Virus record (IMG/VR): IMGVR_UViG_3300042523_000176
Location: 1-32,710 of that record
Source of the DNA: a virus
Direction: 5' to 3' (one strand)
DNA: 32,710 nt
Numbering within the stretch: position 1 is the first letter of the stretch; every line of letters starts with the position of its first letter. The translations under genes were made by a program, and so were the position numbers. Below, in pieces: positions 1-8,306 of this stretch. Below the pieces are notes generated by a model. It saw only the letters and a program-made list of their open reading frames with translations. It ran no database searches and had not been told where the DNA came from.

Positions 1-14
1 ACATCAAATCCCAT
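1..14 (-). CDS. Major capsid protein, 5' fragment (duplicate of gene at 31644-32597)
   Basis: Only the ATG and the next few codons of the capsid gene lie here. The fragment belongs to the duplicated junction and is not a second gene. The complete copy is at the right end of the window. In the circular genome the capsid start lies 12 bases downstream of the scaffold stop codon. Confidence 0.85.
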
Positions 15-127
15 TTTATTTTATTTTTATTTGTTTAATAAAGCGTTTCTAAATTTTTCTAATCTTTCGTACTTCATTGCGTGTGTAGTAACGTTAGCAG
101 AAAAGTTGTTTTTTGGTTGCGCAATAG
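1..127. repeat. Terminal direct repeat, left copy (circular junction)
   Basis: These 127 bases are identical to the last 127 bases of the window. The repeat contains the first 14 bases of the capsid gene and the 3' end of the scaffold gene, so it cuts through coding sequence. That is expected of an assembly overlap on a circular or circularly permuted molecule. A biological terminal repeat would more usually sit between genes. A length of 127 equals a common largest assembly k-mer, which supports the artefact reading (inference). Confidence 0.95.
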
Positions 128-617
128 GTTCAGCGTTAGGTGTCTTAGTAAGTGCTTCTATTAATTCAGCTACTTGACTAAAGCCATTCTTAACTTTTGC
201 CTCTAATTGTGCTACTTGTGTTTTAAGATTTTCATTTTCAGACACTAAAGCAGCGATTTCGTCAGCCATTTTCTCGTCAATCTTATTGCCCATTTCGGCA
301 GGTGTTTCGTCAGCTTCTTTTGCTTCAGCTTCAGGAGTTTCGATTGATAAGATTTTTGCAGCTTCGTCTAATACGATTTTAGTGCCGTCTGCTAATTGGT
401 GTTCGCCCATTGGAGCAGGTGTTCCGTCAGCCAATGTAACTTCCCCACCGATAGCAAGTTCGCTAACCATAACCTTTGTTCCGTCCATAAGGCTATACTC
501 AGCAAATGTAACAGGTACTTCCTCGATTGGTGCTTCAGCAGGTGCAGGAGCATCTACCATTGGCATATCTTCGAACAAAGCCCTAATTTGCATAATTGCA
601 TCTTTTGCGTTCATCAT
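27..617 (-). CDS. Putative head scaffolding protein
   Basis: This 196-residue acidic protein lies between the prohead protease and the major capsid gene, the usual place for a scaffold. The N-terminal half has several DGT-containing strand motifs (residues about 45-85), and residues about 110-165 look like a continuous charged coiled coil, which is common in scaffold proteins. The basic C-terminal tail could contact capsid subunits. The start could be either of two consecutive ATG codons. Scaffold identity is inferred from position and composition; I see no catalytic motif. The gene is transcribed straight into the capsid gene across the circular junction, and its 3' end is repeated at the right end of the window. 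Confidence 0.65.
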   Translation of the reverse strand: MMNAKDAIMQIRALFEDMPMVDAPAPAEAPIEEVPVTFAEYSLMDGTKVMVSELAIGGEVTLADGTPAPMGEHQLADGTKIVLDEAAKILSIETPEAEAKEADETPAEMGNKIDEKMADEIAALVSENENLKTQVAQLEAKVKNGFSQVAELIEALTKTPNAEPIAQPKNNFSANVTTHAMKYERLEKFRNALLNK

Positions 618-653
618 TCTTTTTGTTTAAATATTAATAAAAGATTTTGTTTA

Positions 654-1238
654 TCATTTAACTCGTTGCAATATTCCCTTTATTGCATTCATAAGTTCTT
701 GCTCTTTGCTTGGCTTTGTCTTGTAGGTAAACAATCCCTCTACACTAAAGCCTTTGAATTTACCCTCTTTAACATCGTTCCACACACCTTCGTTATCTAC
801 TTTAAACGAACCGAACCACGACCCGTCAGGTGCATCTTCAAATCCTTTCATTGGTTGTATGCCTCTGCTCTCGTCTGTAATAAAGCTTTCAAACATTGTA
901 ACACCTTCTACCTGAGCATCTGGAGAATGCATTAAGTTTACGTTTGATTGGTAGCCTCTTTTGAAAAACTTTTGAGCAATCTTAAAAATAGTATCTTTAG
1001 AGAACACCACATAGTAATCGCCATAAGTAGCATCGCTGCGAAAAATAGGTACGTCAGCAAGCATAAGAGGTCCCGAAATAATACGCTTATCTTCGCTAAC
1101 CACTTCAAAGCGTTGTTGGTTTTTAAAGGCATTCCAATTCTTTTGAATAGCAGGGCGGTCTACCAATGCAACGTAATCTACCTCGGCATCGTCATTCATA
1201 TCCTCGCTAATGTCTAATAAATAAACAGGTAAGTCCAT
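654..1238 (-). CDS. Prohead protease, XkdF-like (Peptidase S78_2 type)
   Basis: The 194-residue product carries the N-terminal VDYVALVDRPAI..NW..F signature seen in XkdF-like putative prohead serine proteases. A histidine in NLMHS (about residue 103) and a serine in GFSVEG (about residue 163) are plausible catalytic residues; this assignment is inferred from the family. Such enzymes cleave the scaffold, and sometimes capsid N-termini, during head maturation. It lies directly upstream of the scaffold and capsid genes in transcription order, the standard head-assembly arrangement. The C-terminal end is basic. Confidence 0.8.
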   Translation of the reverse strand: MDLPVYLLDISEDMNDDAEVDYVALVDRPAIQKNWNAFKNQQRFEVVSEDKRIISGPLMLADVPIFRSDATYGDYYVVFSKDTIFKIAQKFFKRGYQSNVNLMHSPDAQVEGVTMFESFITDESRGIQPMKGFEDAPDGSWFGSFKVDNEGVWNDVKEGKFKGFSVEGLFTYKTKPSKEQELMNAIKGILQRVK

Positions 1239-1273
1239 AATCTTAAATATTAAGTGTTTTAAATTGTTATCAT

Positions 1274-2998
1274 TTAACCGAACCTGGCTCTTTGCTGAAT
1301 AGCTGCAATCCTTTGTTGGTTACTTGTTACATCGCTTTCTACAACATAGCTTCTAATTGCTTGGTTGCCTATTGCGTTAATTGTTTGGCTACTTAGGTTA
1401 GTAGTCGCTGCTTGAGGTTGTGGAGGTGCTATTGGTGCTGCTGCCGAAACACTTGGAGCAGTCATATTACCACTACTGCCACCACTTGCTGCACCTGGAA
1501 CTTTTGTTGCTATAATGTTTTTAACTGCACTAAAACCGGTAGCCGCTGCAATAGCAACGGCAGGAATAGCCGCAGGGAATCCTAATTTAACACCGGCAGA
1601 AATACCTAAGTAAGTATTAATTAATGCAGCCGATATTGCAAGTGTTTTACCTGCAGCCGTTTCTTTACCTAATATATCGCTAACCGCAGTTAAAGCTGCT
1701 GCACTTTGTTGTGCTAAAGCTATCTTTTGTTCTGCAGTTAGTTTATCTATTTGAACTGATGCGTTTGCTGCTTCTTGTTGATTTTTAATACCTTGCAAAG
1801 CAAAGTTAGTCGTAGTAGACATAACCTTCATTTGCCCAGCTATTCTATCATTATCTTCTTTTTCTTTTTCTGATTTAGCTTTTTCGTCTGCATCTTTTTT
1901 ATCTTGAGCAACTTGCTTTTGACTAATTAGATTATCTTGTTGTAATAGCTTCCTTCTGTCTTGTTGGTTCTTTAATAAGTCCTCAGAAAATTGTTTATCC
2001 TCTGCTAATTTTTTATCATTTTCTGCTTTACGTCTTGCAGCAGCTTCTTTACTTGCATCTTCTCCTGCTTTAGCATTTTCTTTTAAAATATCTTGTTGTC
2101 GCTTTTGTTCTTGAGCATCTAAAACTGCTTGTTCTGTTTTTAAACCTCTAAACTTTTTTAGTTCTTCTTCGTTTAAACCTTCTTTGGTTTTTAGCTTTGC
2201 CCTTAAAAAAGTAAGTTCGTTTTCTCCTTGTTGTTTACTAAGTTCAAATATTTCTTTTTCCTTACCGCCTTGTGCAGTAAGTACTTTAATTCTTGCCTCG
2301 ATACCTTCGTTACCACGCTTAGTTGTTTTCTCTAAAGAAGCTAAAGCACGTTCTGCTTGTGAGGTTACACCTACGAAATCAGTAACTTTTGTAATGATGC
2401 TACTAAAGAACGTTCCAACTTGTGCAAGTCCTGGAACTAAACTTAGTACCGCCTTCTTTACTTTGTCAAAGTTAGCAGCTACTAAACCAATCCCGATTGC
2501 TAAAGCACCAATACCCGTTGCGATTAAAGCACCTCTTAAAGTACTAAAAGCACTTACTACCTGCGTTTTAATAACTGTACCTAATTGCTTAAAGCTATCA
2601 ATACTTTCCCCTACTGCTTGTAAGCCTTGTGATAAAGCCATAGCAGAATTTACCTTAAGTAAAGTTTTCTGCAAGTCCTCGTTCTCTTTACCAAATAAAG
2701 CAGTTGCACCTTGTAAGGCACTAAAGCCACCGGCTACACCACTAAGCGAAGCAGTTAAGGCTTTAAACTTAGCATCTGGATTAAAGGCATCGATTAAACT
2801 TTTAGCATCTCCGATTTGGTCTTTAAGTTCTGCTGCCCTCTTTGCTGCGTTTACGGCTTCCTTGCTACTTGCTCCAAACTGCTCGGATAGTTTTGTTACC
2901 TCAGCCGTTGCCTCTCTTAACTGCGCTTTTAAAGAGCCTAAAGCTTGGTCTTGGTTACCGCCTACCTGTATATTTATACCTACGTTCTCTTGTGCCAT
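1274..2998 (-). CDS. Putative tail tape measure protein
   Basis: The 574-residue protein has the tape-measure profile. Its N-terminal helical region is rich in Ala, Lys and Glu. Hydrophobic segments lie near residues 155-175 (GALIATGIGALAIGIGLVAA) and 450-490. A long, highly charged K/E/Q/D coiled coil spans residues about 240-385, and the C-terminus is rich in Ala, Pro and Gln. Tape measures set siphovirus tail length and occupy the tail lumen. The start codon overlaps the stop of the upstream tail-tip gene as TAATG, implying translational coupling. At 574 residues it is short for the family, so a short tail is expected (inference). Confidence 0.75.
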   Translation of the reverse strand: MAQENVGINIQVGGNQDQALGSLKAQLREATAEVTKLSEQFGASSKEAVNAAKRAAELKDQIGDAKSLIDAFNPDAKFKALTASLSGVAGGFSALQGATALFGKENEDLQKTLLKVNSAMALSQGLQAVGESIDSFKQLGTVIKTQVVSAFSTLRGALIATGIGALAIGIGLVAANFDKVKKAVLSLVPGLAQVGTFFSSIITKVTDFVGVTSQAERALASLEKTTKRGNEGIEARIKVLTAQGGKEKEIFELSKQQGENELTFLRAKLKTKEGLNEEELKKFRGLKTEQAVLDAQEQKRQQDILKENAKAGEDASKEAAARRKAENDKKLAEDKQFSEDLLKNQQDRRKLLQQDNLISQKQVAQDKKDADEKAKSEKEKEDNDRIAGQMKVMSTTTNFALQGIKNQQEAANASVQIDKLTAEQKIALAQQSAAALTAVSDILGKETAAGKTLAISAALINTYLGISAGVKLGFPAAIPAVAIAAATGFSAVKNIIATKVPGAASGGSSGNMTAPSVSAAAPIAPPQPQAATTNLSSQTINAIGNQAIRSYVVESDVTSNQQRIAAIQQRARFG

Positions 2999-5052
2999 TA
3001 GTATGATGTTTCTATTACTTTAAGAAATGATAGTTTAGTAGTGTTGTATTCCATTGGGTTAAAGTTCTCAACTTTGTTAAGCCTAAACAATACCCCGTCT
3101 ATAAATACATACTTACTAAAATCTAAATTGAAAATGTCTACAATATCCAATAAACCAAAACAGGTTAATAGCTTACTATCTTTGCTTGTTATTTCTGCAA
3201 GGTAAGGACTATGAAAGGCATTAAATACATTTGTGATTGGATAACTATTAGGATTAAATTGTAGTTCTTTTGGTGCGCCAAAGTTTATGTCATTGGTAGG
3301 GTTAATAGGGTCGTCTAAGTGTCCTGCATAACCATAGCTTGTAAAAGTTCCTAAAGTTGATGTTGTATCCATTATTTTCCAACTTCCAACACCTGTTATT
3401 TTCTTTGTCTGCATTATACGAATGATGCTTTCCATTCTATCCTCTGCACTATTTGTGTTTGACTTCTTATATATAGCAGGGAATACTTTGTCCTCTCCGT
3501 TTTGTTGAAACAATACAGATGCAGCAAATATAACTTCTAAGGTATCTGTTTCTTTTACAAAGTCAAACTCAGTATCAAATATAAAATCTCCATAACCTTC
3601 GGTGTATTTCTTACGATAGTTTTCTCCGTAAAAGTCGTTATCAGCTTTAAATTTATAGTTATAGTAACGAGCATTAACTTCACTCATTGGTTTAATGCTT
3701 AAAGGTTTTGCCCTATCTACTTTGTTAGTCCAATCTTCTGCCGTAGCTGATGTAACAGGATAAAAGTCCACATACGGACTAATAAGCAGTTCCTTGTCGT
3801 TAAACTTATTCTCATAAACGTAAAGGTTAAACATCTTAACAATGCTTAAAAAGAAATCTGTTTGAAATATACCTTTAGGAATAATATCGTTTACCTTAAT
3901 TGTTTCTCCTAAGTTTACCTGCACTTGTGTAGGGGTGCTTGTAGTTACCCCAAGTTCTCCTAATATAACATCAAGTATAATTCCGTTACCTAATATTTCT
4001 ACCTGCATATAGTCGGTATTAACAAAGGTTATTCCACTTGCAGTAAAATCACAATTAAAAAAGGTACTAACACTTGCATCGAAATCTTGTCTGCCTATTT
4101 CTACGTTATTCTTTTTAAGTACAACAGAAAAGTTTGGTAAAGGTGGATTGTAAAATGTTACGTTGCCTCTTAATAAAACTTGTATATCTGTTGTAATAGT
4201 TACTCCACTTGTATAAGTAAATAACTGACCTAACCCGTCAAGTGTAAAGCTACCTGCCGTTACCATTGTATATTCTACAATAGAACTAAGGTTTGTATTT
4301 ATAGTTATTAACTTGGCTGCTGCGTTAAGACTTGTATTATTTAAAGTAGAAATGTTTGTTTGGTTATGCGGAATAATCAATCGGTTAAATAAAGCCGTAT
4401 CAAAGAACGGGCAACTAAAGGTATAATCTGTTCCTGCAAATATCTTTTGCATATACTCCTTAACATACAAAGCAGGTCTAAACGTTGTATATTGGAAGTC
4501 CTTTTTAATTACTCCATATTGTCCTGTACTTACGTTTCCGTAATCTATAAGCGGATAGTAATAACCAGAACCCCCTGCATTATCCCAACTATTACTAATA
4601 TTAGCTACGCTATAAGTATGGTTGTAAGCACTAAAATCTAAATCTTCTAAACGCTTATTTCCTAACTGATTAATAAACCCACCAAGTTCCCCTACAACAC
4701 TACATTGGTATTCAATAGTTTCTTTGTCTATAACTATTTCCAATATTCGTAAAGTGCCTTTAAATATCTGCACTTTGTCAATAAAGATTTTGCAGTTAGC
4801 TTGTTTAGTTACGTTGAAGTTATAGCCTACGTTTGGTAAGGTGTTATCCGTAAAGTTAGCGTTGTTAAGTTCGAAGATGTAACCAAACACAAGGTTATTA
4901 TTTGCCGTTCCCGGTATGCTTATTGTTTTGCTGAATGAAGTATTGCGACTACCGAACTCACTTACGTCATCAATAGCGTAAGTAAACTCGGTAGATATAT
5001 CTTGCAATAAATCAATCTTCTGCTCTTCTATATAAATCTCGGTACTAATCAT
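2998..5052 (-). CDS. Putative tail tip / baseplate hub-like virion protein
   Basis: This 684-residue protein lies immediately before the tape measure and couples to both neighbours through TAATG stop-start overlaps. The N-terminus contains the sequence SFSKTISIPGT, followed by NN..FGYIFE, which I associate with large tail or baseplate proteins of Bacteroidota phages. It is rich in Asn, Tyr, Phe and Thr and should be mostly beta-sheet, with no transmembrane segment or enzyme motif. A role in the distal tail is inferred from context and composition. An adhesin-type tail protein is the main alternative. Confidence 0.6.
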   Translation of the reverse strand: MISTEIYIEEQKIDLLQDISTEFTYAIDDVSEFGSRNTSFSKTISIPGTANNNLVFGYIFELNNANFTDNTLPNVGYNFNVTKQANCKIFIDKVQIFKGTLRILEIVIDKETIEYQCSVVGELGGFINQLGNKRLEDLDFSAYNHTYSVANISNSWDNAGGSGYYYPLIDYGNVSTGQYGVIKKDFQYTTFRPALYVKEYMQKIFAGTDYTFSCPFFDTALFNRLIIPHNQTNISTLNNTSLNAAAKLITINTNLSSIVEYTMVTAGSFTLDGLGQLFTYTSGVTITTDIQVLLRGNVTFYNPPLPNFSVVLKKNNVEIGRQDFDASVSTFFNCDFTASGITFVNTDYMQVEILGNGIILDVILGELGVTTSTPTQVQVNLGETIKVNDIIPKGIFQTDFFLSIVKMFNLYVYENKFNDKELLISPYVDFYPVTSATAEDWTNKVDRAKPLSIKPMSEVNARYYNYKFKADNDFYGENYRKKYTEGYGDFIFDTEFDFVKETDTLEVIFAASVLFQQNGEDKVFPAIYKKSNTNSAEDRMESIIRIMQTKKITGVGSWKIMDTTSTLGTFTSYGYAGHLDDPINPTNDINFGAPKELQFNPNSYPITNVFNAFHSPYLAEITSKDSKLLTCFGLLDIVDIFNLDFSKYVFIDGVLFRLNKVENFNPMEYNTTKLSFLKVIETSY

Positions 5053-6266
5053 TATCTAAATTGGCTTGTTAAATACTTACCTACTTCTACTTCAATTTCA
5101 AAGTTAAATAGTTTGTCTGCACTTTCTAACTTATACTCGTAATTGCTTGTACTTATTGTAACAGGGAAATAAGCACCAAGAACCTCCATATATACAATAG
5201 GGCTTGATACAAGTTGAGCCAACCAAGAATAATCTTGTTCGCTAACCCAATCAGAAGTAAGCCTATATCTATCTTTATGTTGGATAGCATAGTTGAAAGT
5301 TGTTTCGTTATATCTGTTATATCCATCTATGTTAGTCATTTGTCCACCTACAAGCTGCCAATCGCTGCGCCTATAAGATGCCCTTTGATATTCGCTTGAC
5401 CTTCTATTAACTAATGCAAACTTTTTAGTATCCCAACCTCCAAGCCTATTTAAGAACTCAAGGTTAAATTGTTGGTATTTAGGATAGCACTTATGTCTTA
5501 TCTTAATAACCCTTGTTTGTGCTATGCCTCTTTTTAAATAGAAGTTATAGCCGTATGTGTTTTCGTTTATAATAGTTCCAGATGCCCAATCGTTTATGTG
5601 TCCGGCTTGTAAGTTAAACATATTGAACTGACCGCCTAAAGTTATATTTCCCGATACTGTATTTATTACCGCTTCATTTTGTCCAACTACTTCAACCCAA
5701 GCAGAATAACCGCCCGTTGCTATTCGTAAAAACGTAATGTAAAAGTTATCTCCGTATTCAAGCGTTATGTCGTCCGTGTCCCTTTCGGTAAGAAAATCAT
5801 CGGTAAAGTTTTCCAATAGTAAATTATCGTAATAGTCCGATAGCACCAAAGGTGTTTTGTTTTTTGTTAAGAATACGTCGGCAAACAATGGCGGTACAAA
5901 GTTATAGGCTGAGAAGTTGCCAGATGCTAAGTTTGTAGTCGTTACACCGCTTACCTCTTCGCCTATTCTTAGTTGATAATCTACTTTGATTTTATCGTTT
6001 GATGCTACAAGTATTGAATTTCCTGAAGGCTCAAAGTAATTAGTTACAAAACTTCTTACCATTGGAGATGCATTAAATACCCCATAGCTTCCCTCTGCAC
6101 TTGGAGCAGGGAATACCTTAGACCTAATTACCTGACTTCCGTTTATATAAACATCATAAACAAACTTAAAGTTTGTAGTTCCGCTATTAGTAGAACTTGA
6201 TACGAACCACAGGTTATCGTGCATAGACGAATAAGGTGCAGGACTACTTGTTACTGTTATTGCCAT
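5052..6266 (-). CDS. Putative distal tail virion protein
   Basis: The 404-residue protein is predicted to be beta-rich. It contains LEFLNRLGGWDT near residues 283-294, a motif I recognise from structural proteins of Bacteroidota phages. Its start overlaps the upstream neck-like gene by 23 bases, and its stop overlaps the start of the 684-residue tail gene, so the three probably form one translational unit. I see no catalytic motif. The tail assignment rests on this motif and on its place between the neck-like gene and the tape measure. Confidence 0.6.
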   Translation of the reverse strand: MAITVTSSPAPYSSMHDNLWFVSSSTNSGTTNFKFVYDVYINGSQVIRSKVFPAPSAEGSYGVFNASPMVRSFVTNYFEPSGNSILVASNDKIKVDYQLRIGEEVSGVTTTNLASGNFSAYNFVPPLFADVFLTKNKTPLVLSDYYDNLLLENFTDDFLTERDTDDITLEYGDNFYITFLRIATGGYSAWVEVVGQNEAVINTVSGNITLGGQFNMFNLQAGHINDWASGTIINENTYGYNFYLKRGIAQTRVIKIRHKCYPKYQQFNLEFLNRLGGWDTKKFALVNRRSSEYQRASYRRSDWQLVGGQMTNIDGYNRYNETTFNYAIQHKDRYRLTSDWVSEQDYSWLAQLVSSPIVYMEVLGAYFPVTISTSNYEYKLESADKLFNFEIEVEVGKYLTSQFR

Positions 6267-6921
6267 TCTTACTTTCGTTAATTGTTTGCTTTATTTGTAT
6301 TTGAATATCGCCCCCTACTGCAAGTGCTATATTCTCAATAAATTCTTTATTAAATATTTGTGCTACCGCTCTATCAAAGTAGCGTGTAGATTTTAAACCT
6401 TTCCTATGTATACTACGAGCAATTAAAAAGGCTAAGGACTTCTTGCTATCTATTGCTTTGCTTTCCGTTCCAAGCTTTGTGTACTTTTTAACCGATACAG
6501 ATTTTAACTTGTTATATCCAAGCCATTTTTCTATTGAACTGACCGGAACTGCTTTTTTATTACCCTTAAAAGCATAAGGTGTTTTGCCGTCTGCTTTCTC
6601 GTTCTTTGTACCTTTTACCCCTTTGTTTACAAAGTCATAGTATTTAGATGCTTCGGTTCCTGGTTCGTAACCTAAGCTTAAAATGTAACCTGTTCCGAAT
6701 TTAGTAATGATTGGTAAAGCCGGTTCTGCTAATCTACCAGAACTTGTAATATTATCCTTATCAAGTATTTCTACTATCTTATCGTTAAACGCTTTACCAT
6801 ATAAAGCTAAAGTATCTTCTAAAACGGGAAGTTCTCCTGGCTTGTACTTATTAAAGCTACCGCCTAAGCTTTGTATAAAGCCTTCCCTCAACGCTTGTAT
6901 TTGTGCTTTAGATATACTCAC
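6244..6921 (-). CDS. Putative neck / tail-completion protein, GTG start
   Basis: The product has 225 residues. A C-terminal segment with SLAFLIARSIHRKGLKSTRYFD resembles the end of HK97 gp10-like tail-completion proteins, where a basic helix precedes a G...F motif. That homology is tentative. The only sensible start is the GTG at 6921, because no in-frame ATG lies nearby. A TATATTTA promoter-like box ends only five bases before this GTG, so the mRNA would be nearly leaderless. The gene opens the long structural operon that runs through the tape measure, protease and scaffold into the capsid gene. Confidence 0.6.
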   Translation of the reverse strand: MSISKAQIQALREGFIQSLGGSFNKYKPGELPVLEDTLALYGKAFNDKIVEILDKDNITSSGRLAEPALPIITKFGTGYILSLGYEPGTEASKYYDFVNKGVKGTKNEKADGKTPYAFKGNKKAVPVSSIEKWLGYNKLKSVSVKKYTKLGTESKAIDSKKSLAFLIARSIHRKGLKSTRYFDRAVAQIFNKEFIENIALAVGGDIQIQIKQTINESKNGNNSNK

Positions 6922-6926
6922 GCTAA

Positions 6927-6934
6927 TAAATATA
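6927..6934 (-). promoter_or_regulatory. Promoter -7 box (TATATTTA) for structural operon
   Basis: On the minus strand TATATTTA matches seven of eight positions of the Bacteroidota -7 consensus TAnnTTTG. It lies between an intrinsic terminator and the GTG start of the neck-like gene. No good TTTG -33 box is visible at the usual distance. The spacing to the GTG (five bases) is the same as at 30976-30983. Confidence 0.55.
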
Positions 6935-6943
6935 AGGAAGGTC

Positions 6944-6977
6944 TAAAAATAACTAACCCCACCAAAAATGGCAGGGT
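6944..6977 (-). terminator. Intrinsic terminator after chaperone-like genes
   Basis: On the minus strand the arm at 6977-6969 pairs with that at 6964-6956 in a nine-bp stem (ACCCTGCCA with TGGTGGGGT, two G-U pairs) around a TTTT loop. A T-rich tract follows at 6949-6945. It lies six bases beyond the stop of the -1 frame chaperone extension, ending that transcription unit just before the next promoter. Confidence 0.7.
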
Positions 6978-6982
6978 CGGTC

Positions 6983-7255
6983 TTATTTCAGTTTTCTATG
7001 TTGCTCCTTATCGTAATCGGCTTTAGCCTTTAGATAGGATAGTGTATTTAAGAATTGTATGGTTGTTAGCTCATAGCTTTGGTCAACTGTGATATTTTCG
7101 TGGTCGGCAACAGATTTGGCGCAATATTGCCATCCAAAGTGCTGCATAAAATTTGAACCACCTCTTTCGCTTGTTCCAAACTCATTCCCTTGTTCGTCAT
7201 TTCCTGAACCAAATAAGCCTGAGAAACTTCTATCCAATTTCTGTATACTTGATAA
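6983..7255 (-). CDS. Tail assembly chaperone, -1 frame extension (GT-like)
   Basis: This open frame is -1 relative to the 224-residue upstream protein and overlaps it by 190 bases. No ATG starts it near its beginning; the first available start is TTG at 7237, and the first ATG is at 7147. If ribosomes slip at the T9 run (7254-7262), a 252-residue fusion results: 162 frame-0 residues plus 90 from this frame. The distal part (HFGWQYCAKS.. through YLKAKADYDKEQ) looks like genuine protein and follows the tail-chaperone pattern of lambda G/GT genes. A separately initiated 54-residue protein from ATG 7147 is the alternative. Confidence 0.6.
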   Translation of the reverse strand, partial: LSSIQKLDRSFSGLFGSGNDEQGNEFGTSERGGSNFMQHFGWQYCAKSVADHENITVDQSYELTTIQFLNTLSYLKAKADYDKEQHRKLK

Positions 7256-7740
7256 AAAAAAACAATGGATTGGTAAACGTGCATAAAATTTGCCCCTTGT
7301 AAGTCCTCTGCATATATGCTATGCTTGGCTGCATCGTACTTGTCATTAACCCATTTTCCGTACCAAGTTTTGCGTTGAGGCATAACCATTGAGGCTGCTA
7401 ACTTATGTAGGTTACCTACTAAGTCGGTACTAAATACTTTTGTCTCGATGTATCTGGCTGCTTTGATTTGCTGCACATCGTATATAAACCTATAACGTTT
7501 GCCATTTACTTCAGTATACTTAACTGGCTTACCTTCTATCTTATCGTCTAAGAAAGCTAAGGTTACCTTCAATTTGTTAAACTCCCCTACGCTAAGGCTA
7601 TCAACTTGCGTGTCTGTAAGGTTATGTAAAATGCCTACAAGCTTACTTTCTACATCAAGGGTAGTCCAATCCTTCTCAGGCTTAGTAACTATTGGGTAGA
7701 TTTGTTGGTACTGCCAAACTGTTAATTCGTTCCAAGTCAT
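7066..7740 (-). CDS. Putative tail assembly chaperone (G-like)
   Basis: The 224-residue protein is the frame-0 member of the overlapping pair. It includes KAARYIET near residues 93-100 and NLHKLAASM near 110-118, a pattern I associate with tail chaperone-like proteins of Bacteroidota phages. Chaperones of this kind coat the tape measure during tail assembly and are typically made in two forms by frameshifting, which fits the T9 run at codons 160-163. Its ATG overlaps the TGA of a small membrane ORF upstream (ATGA). Function is inferred from the gene pair and the structural neighbourhood. Confidence 0.55.
   Translation of the reverse strand: MTWNELTVWQYQQIYPIVTKPEKDWTTLDVESKLVGILHNLTDTQVDSLSVGEFNKLKVTLAFLDDKIEGKPVKYTEVNGKRYRFIYDVQQIKAARYIETKVFSTDLVGNLHKLAASMVMPQRKTWYGKWVNDKYDAAKHSIYAEDLQGANFMHVYQSIVFFYQVYRNWIEVSQAYLVQEMTNKGMSLEQAKEVVQILCSTLDGNIAPNLLPTTKISQLTKAMS
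7255..7261 (-). other. Candidate -1 ribosomal frameshift heptamer (T TTT TTT)
   Basis: A run of nine T residues (minus strand, 7262-7254) falls in the frame GTT TTT TTT TAT of the chaperone-like gene, giving a perfect X XXY YYZ heptamer. Slipping back one base after codon 162 leads into the 90-codon -1 frame that ends at 6983. A long homopolymer could also vary in length through polymerase slippage or sequencing error. Confidence 0.55.
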
Positions 7741-7829
7741 TTTCTTAGTTTTAACATTAGCTCATAAGCAAGATGCCCACCTATGTAGCATAACGCTGCC
7801 AAAGGTAAGCAAATTACAAAGAAGTACAA
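7737..7829 (-). CDS. Possible small membrane protein (non-ATG start)
   Basis: A 30-codon frame beginning at TTG 7829 encodes one hydrophobic segment (YFFVICLPLAALCYIGG) followed by a basic tail (LKLRK). Its TGA stop overlaps the ATG of the G-like gene as ATGA, the coupling seen throughout this genome, which is the main reason to believe in it. The start is uncertain: the frame stays open upstream into the end of the previous gene and contains ATT and ATA codons. No function can be assigned. Confidence 0.3.
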   Translation of the reverse strand: MYFFVICLPLAALCYIGGHLAYELMLKLRK

Positions 7830-7837
7830 TATTTTTA

Positions 7838-8302
7838 TTACTTTAATGATACGGCTACACTTGTTGTGCTACTCTTGGCAGGTGGGTAAACTTTTGTAAC
7901 CTCGCCAGTAACTCCGTTAATAATATCAAGACCTTGATGCGGAACTTTCTTTAGGAACTCTTCCATATCCTTTTTGGCTTTAGCTGCGCTATTGTACTCG
8001 GTCATTATCTCATCGTATGCAGGACTTTCACATTTGGTGTAATCATACTTAACCCCTACTTCTCTAATGTTGAACTTTGCACTCATATACTCAAAGTCCT
8101 TCCCATTTAATACGGCTGCTTGTAATACGGCATCTTTATAGTCCTTGTTTGCCTTTAGGGTTTCGAGCATATCCTCTAAAGCTTTAACTTGGAGATGTGT
8201 TTTTAACGGGTCAAGTTCCCCTGCGTTTAATCGTTCAATTAATTGGTAGGTAAACTCAGTCCTTTGTTCTTTTGTTGTTTCGAAGATTTGTTGTAATTCC
8301 AT
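7838..8302 (-). CDS. Hypothetical phage protein, helical
   Basis: I choose ATG 8302 (154 residues), five bases beyond the end of the upstream gene, over the longer frame from 8341 that would overlap it by 35 bases. The N-terminal half is helical and includes NAGELDPLKTHLQVKALEDM, resembling proteins found near structural genes of Bacteroidota phages. The C-terminus has VTGEVTKVYPPAKSS. No catalytic motif or membrane segment is seen. It is cotranscribed with the chaperone-like genes, so an assembly role is possible but unproven. Confidence 0.6.
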   Translation of the reverse strand: MELQQIFETTKEQRTEFTYQLIERLNAGELDPLKTHLQVKALEDMLETLKANKDYKDAVLQAAVLNGKDFEYMSAKFNIREVGVKYDYTKCESPAYDEIMTEYNSAAKAKKDMEEFLKKVPHQGLDIINGVTGEVTKVYPPAKSSTTSVAVSLK

Positions 8303-8306
8303 TTGA

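Noticed and set aside
396-935. Plus-strand frame of 179 codons over the scaffold/protease junction
   Set aside because: It spans two confident minus-strand genes and their gap. Its translation is rich in Cys, Phe and His without recognisable domains.
938-1132. Minus-strand frame of 64 codons inside the protease gene
   Set aside because: It is fully contained in the protease frame, which has clear family motifs. No start context or coupling supports it.
2184-3023. Long plus-strand open frame of 279 codons
   Set aside because: It lies antisense to the tape measure gene, whose Lys/Ala/Glu-rich codons leave the opposite strand open. Its translation is low-complexity Ser/Pro/Leu, and no other gene is on the plus strand.
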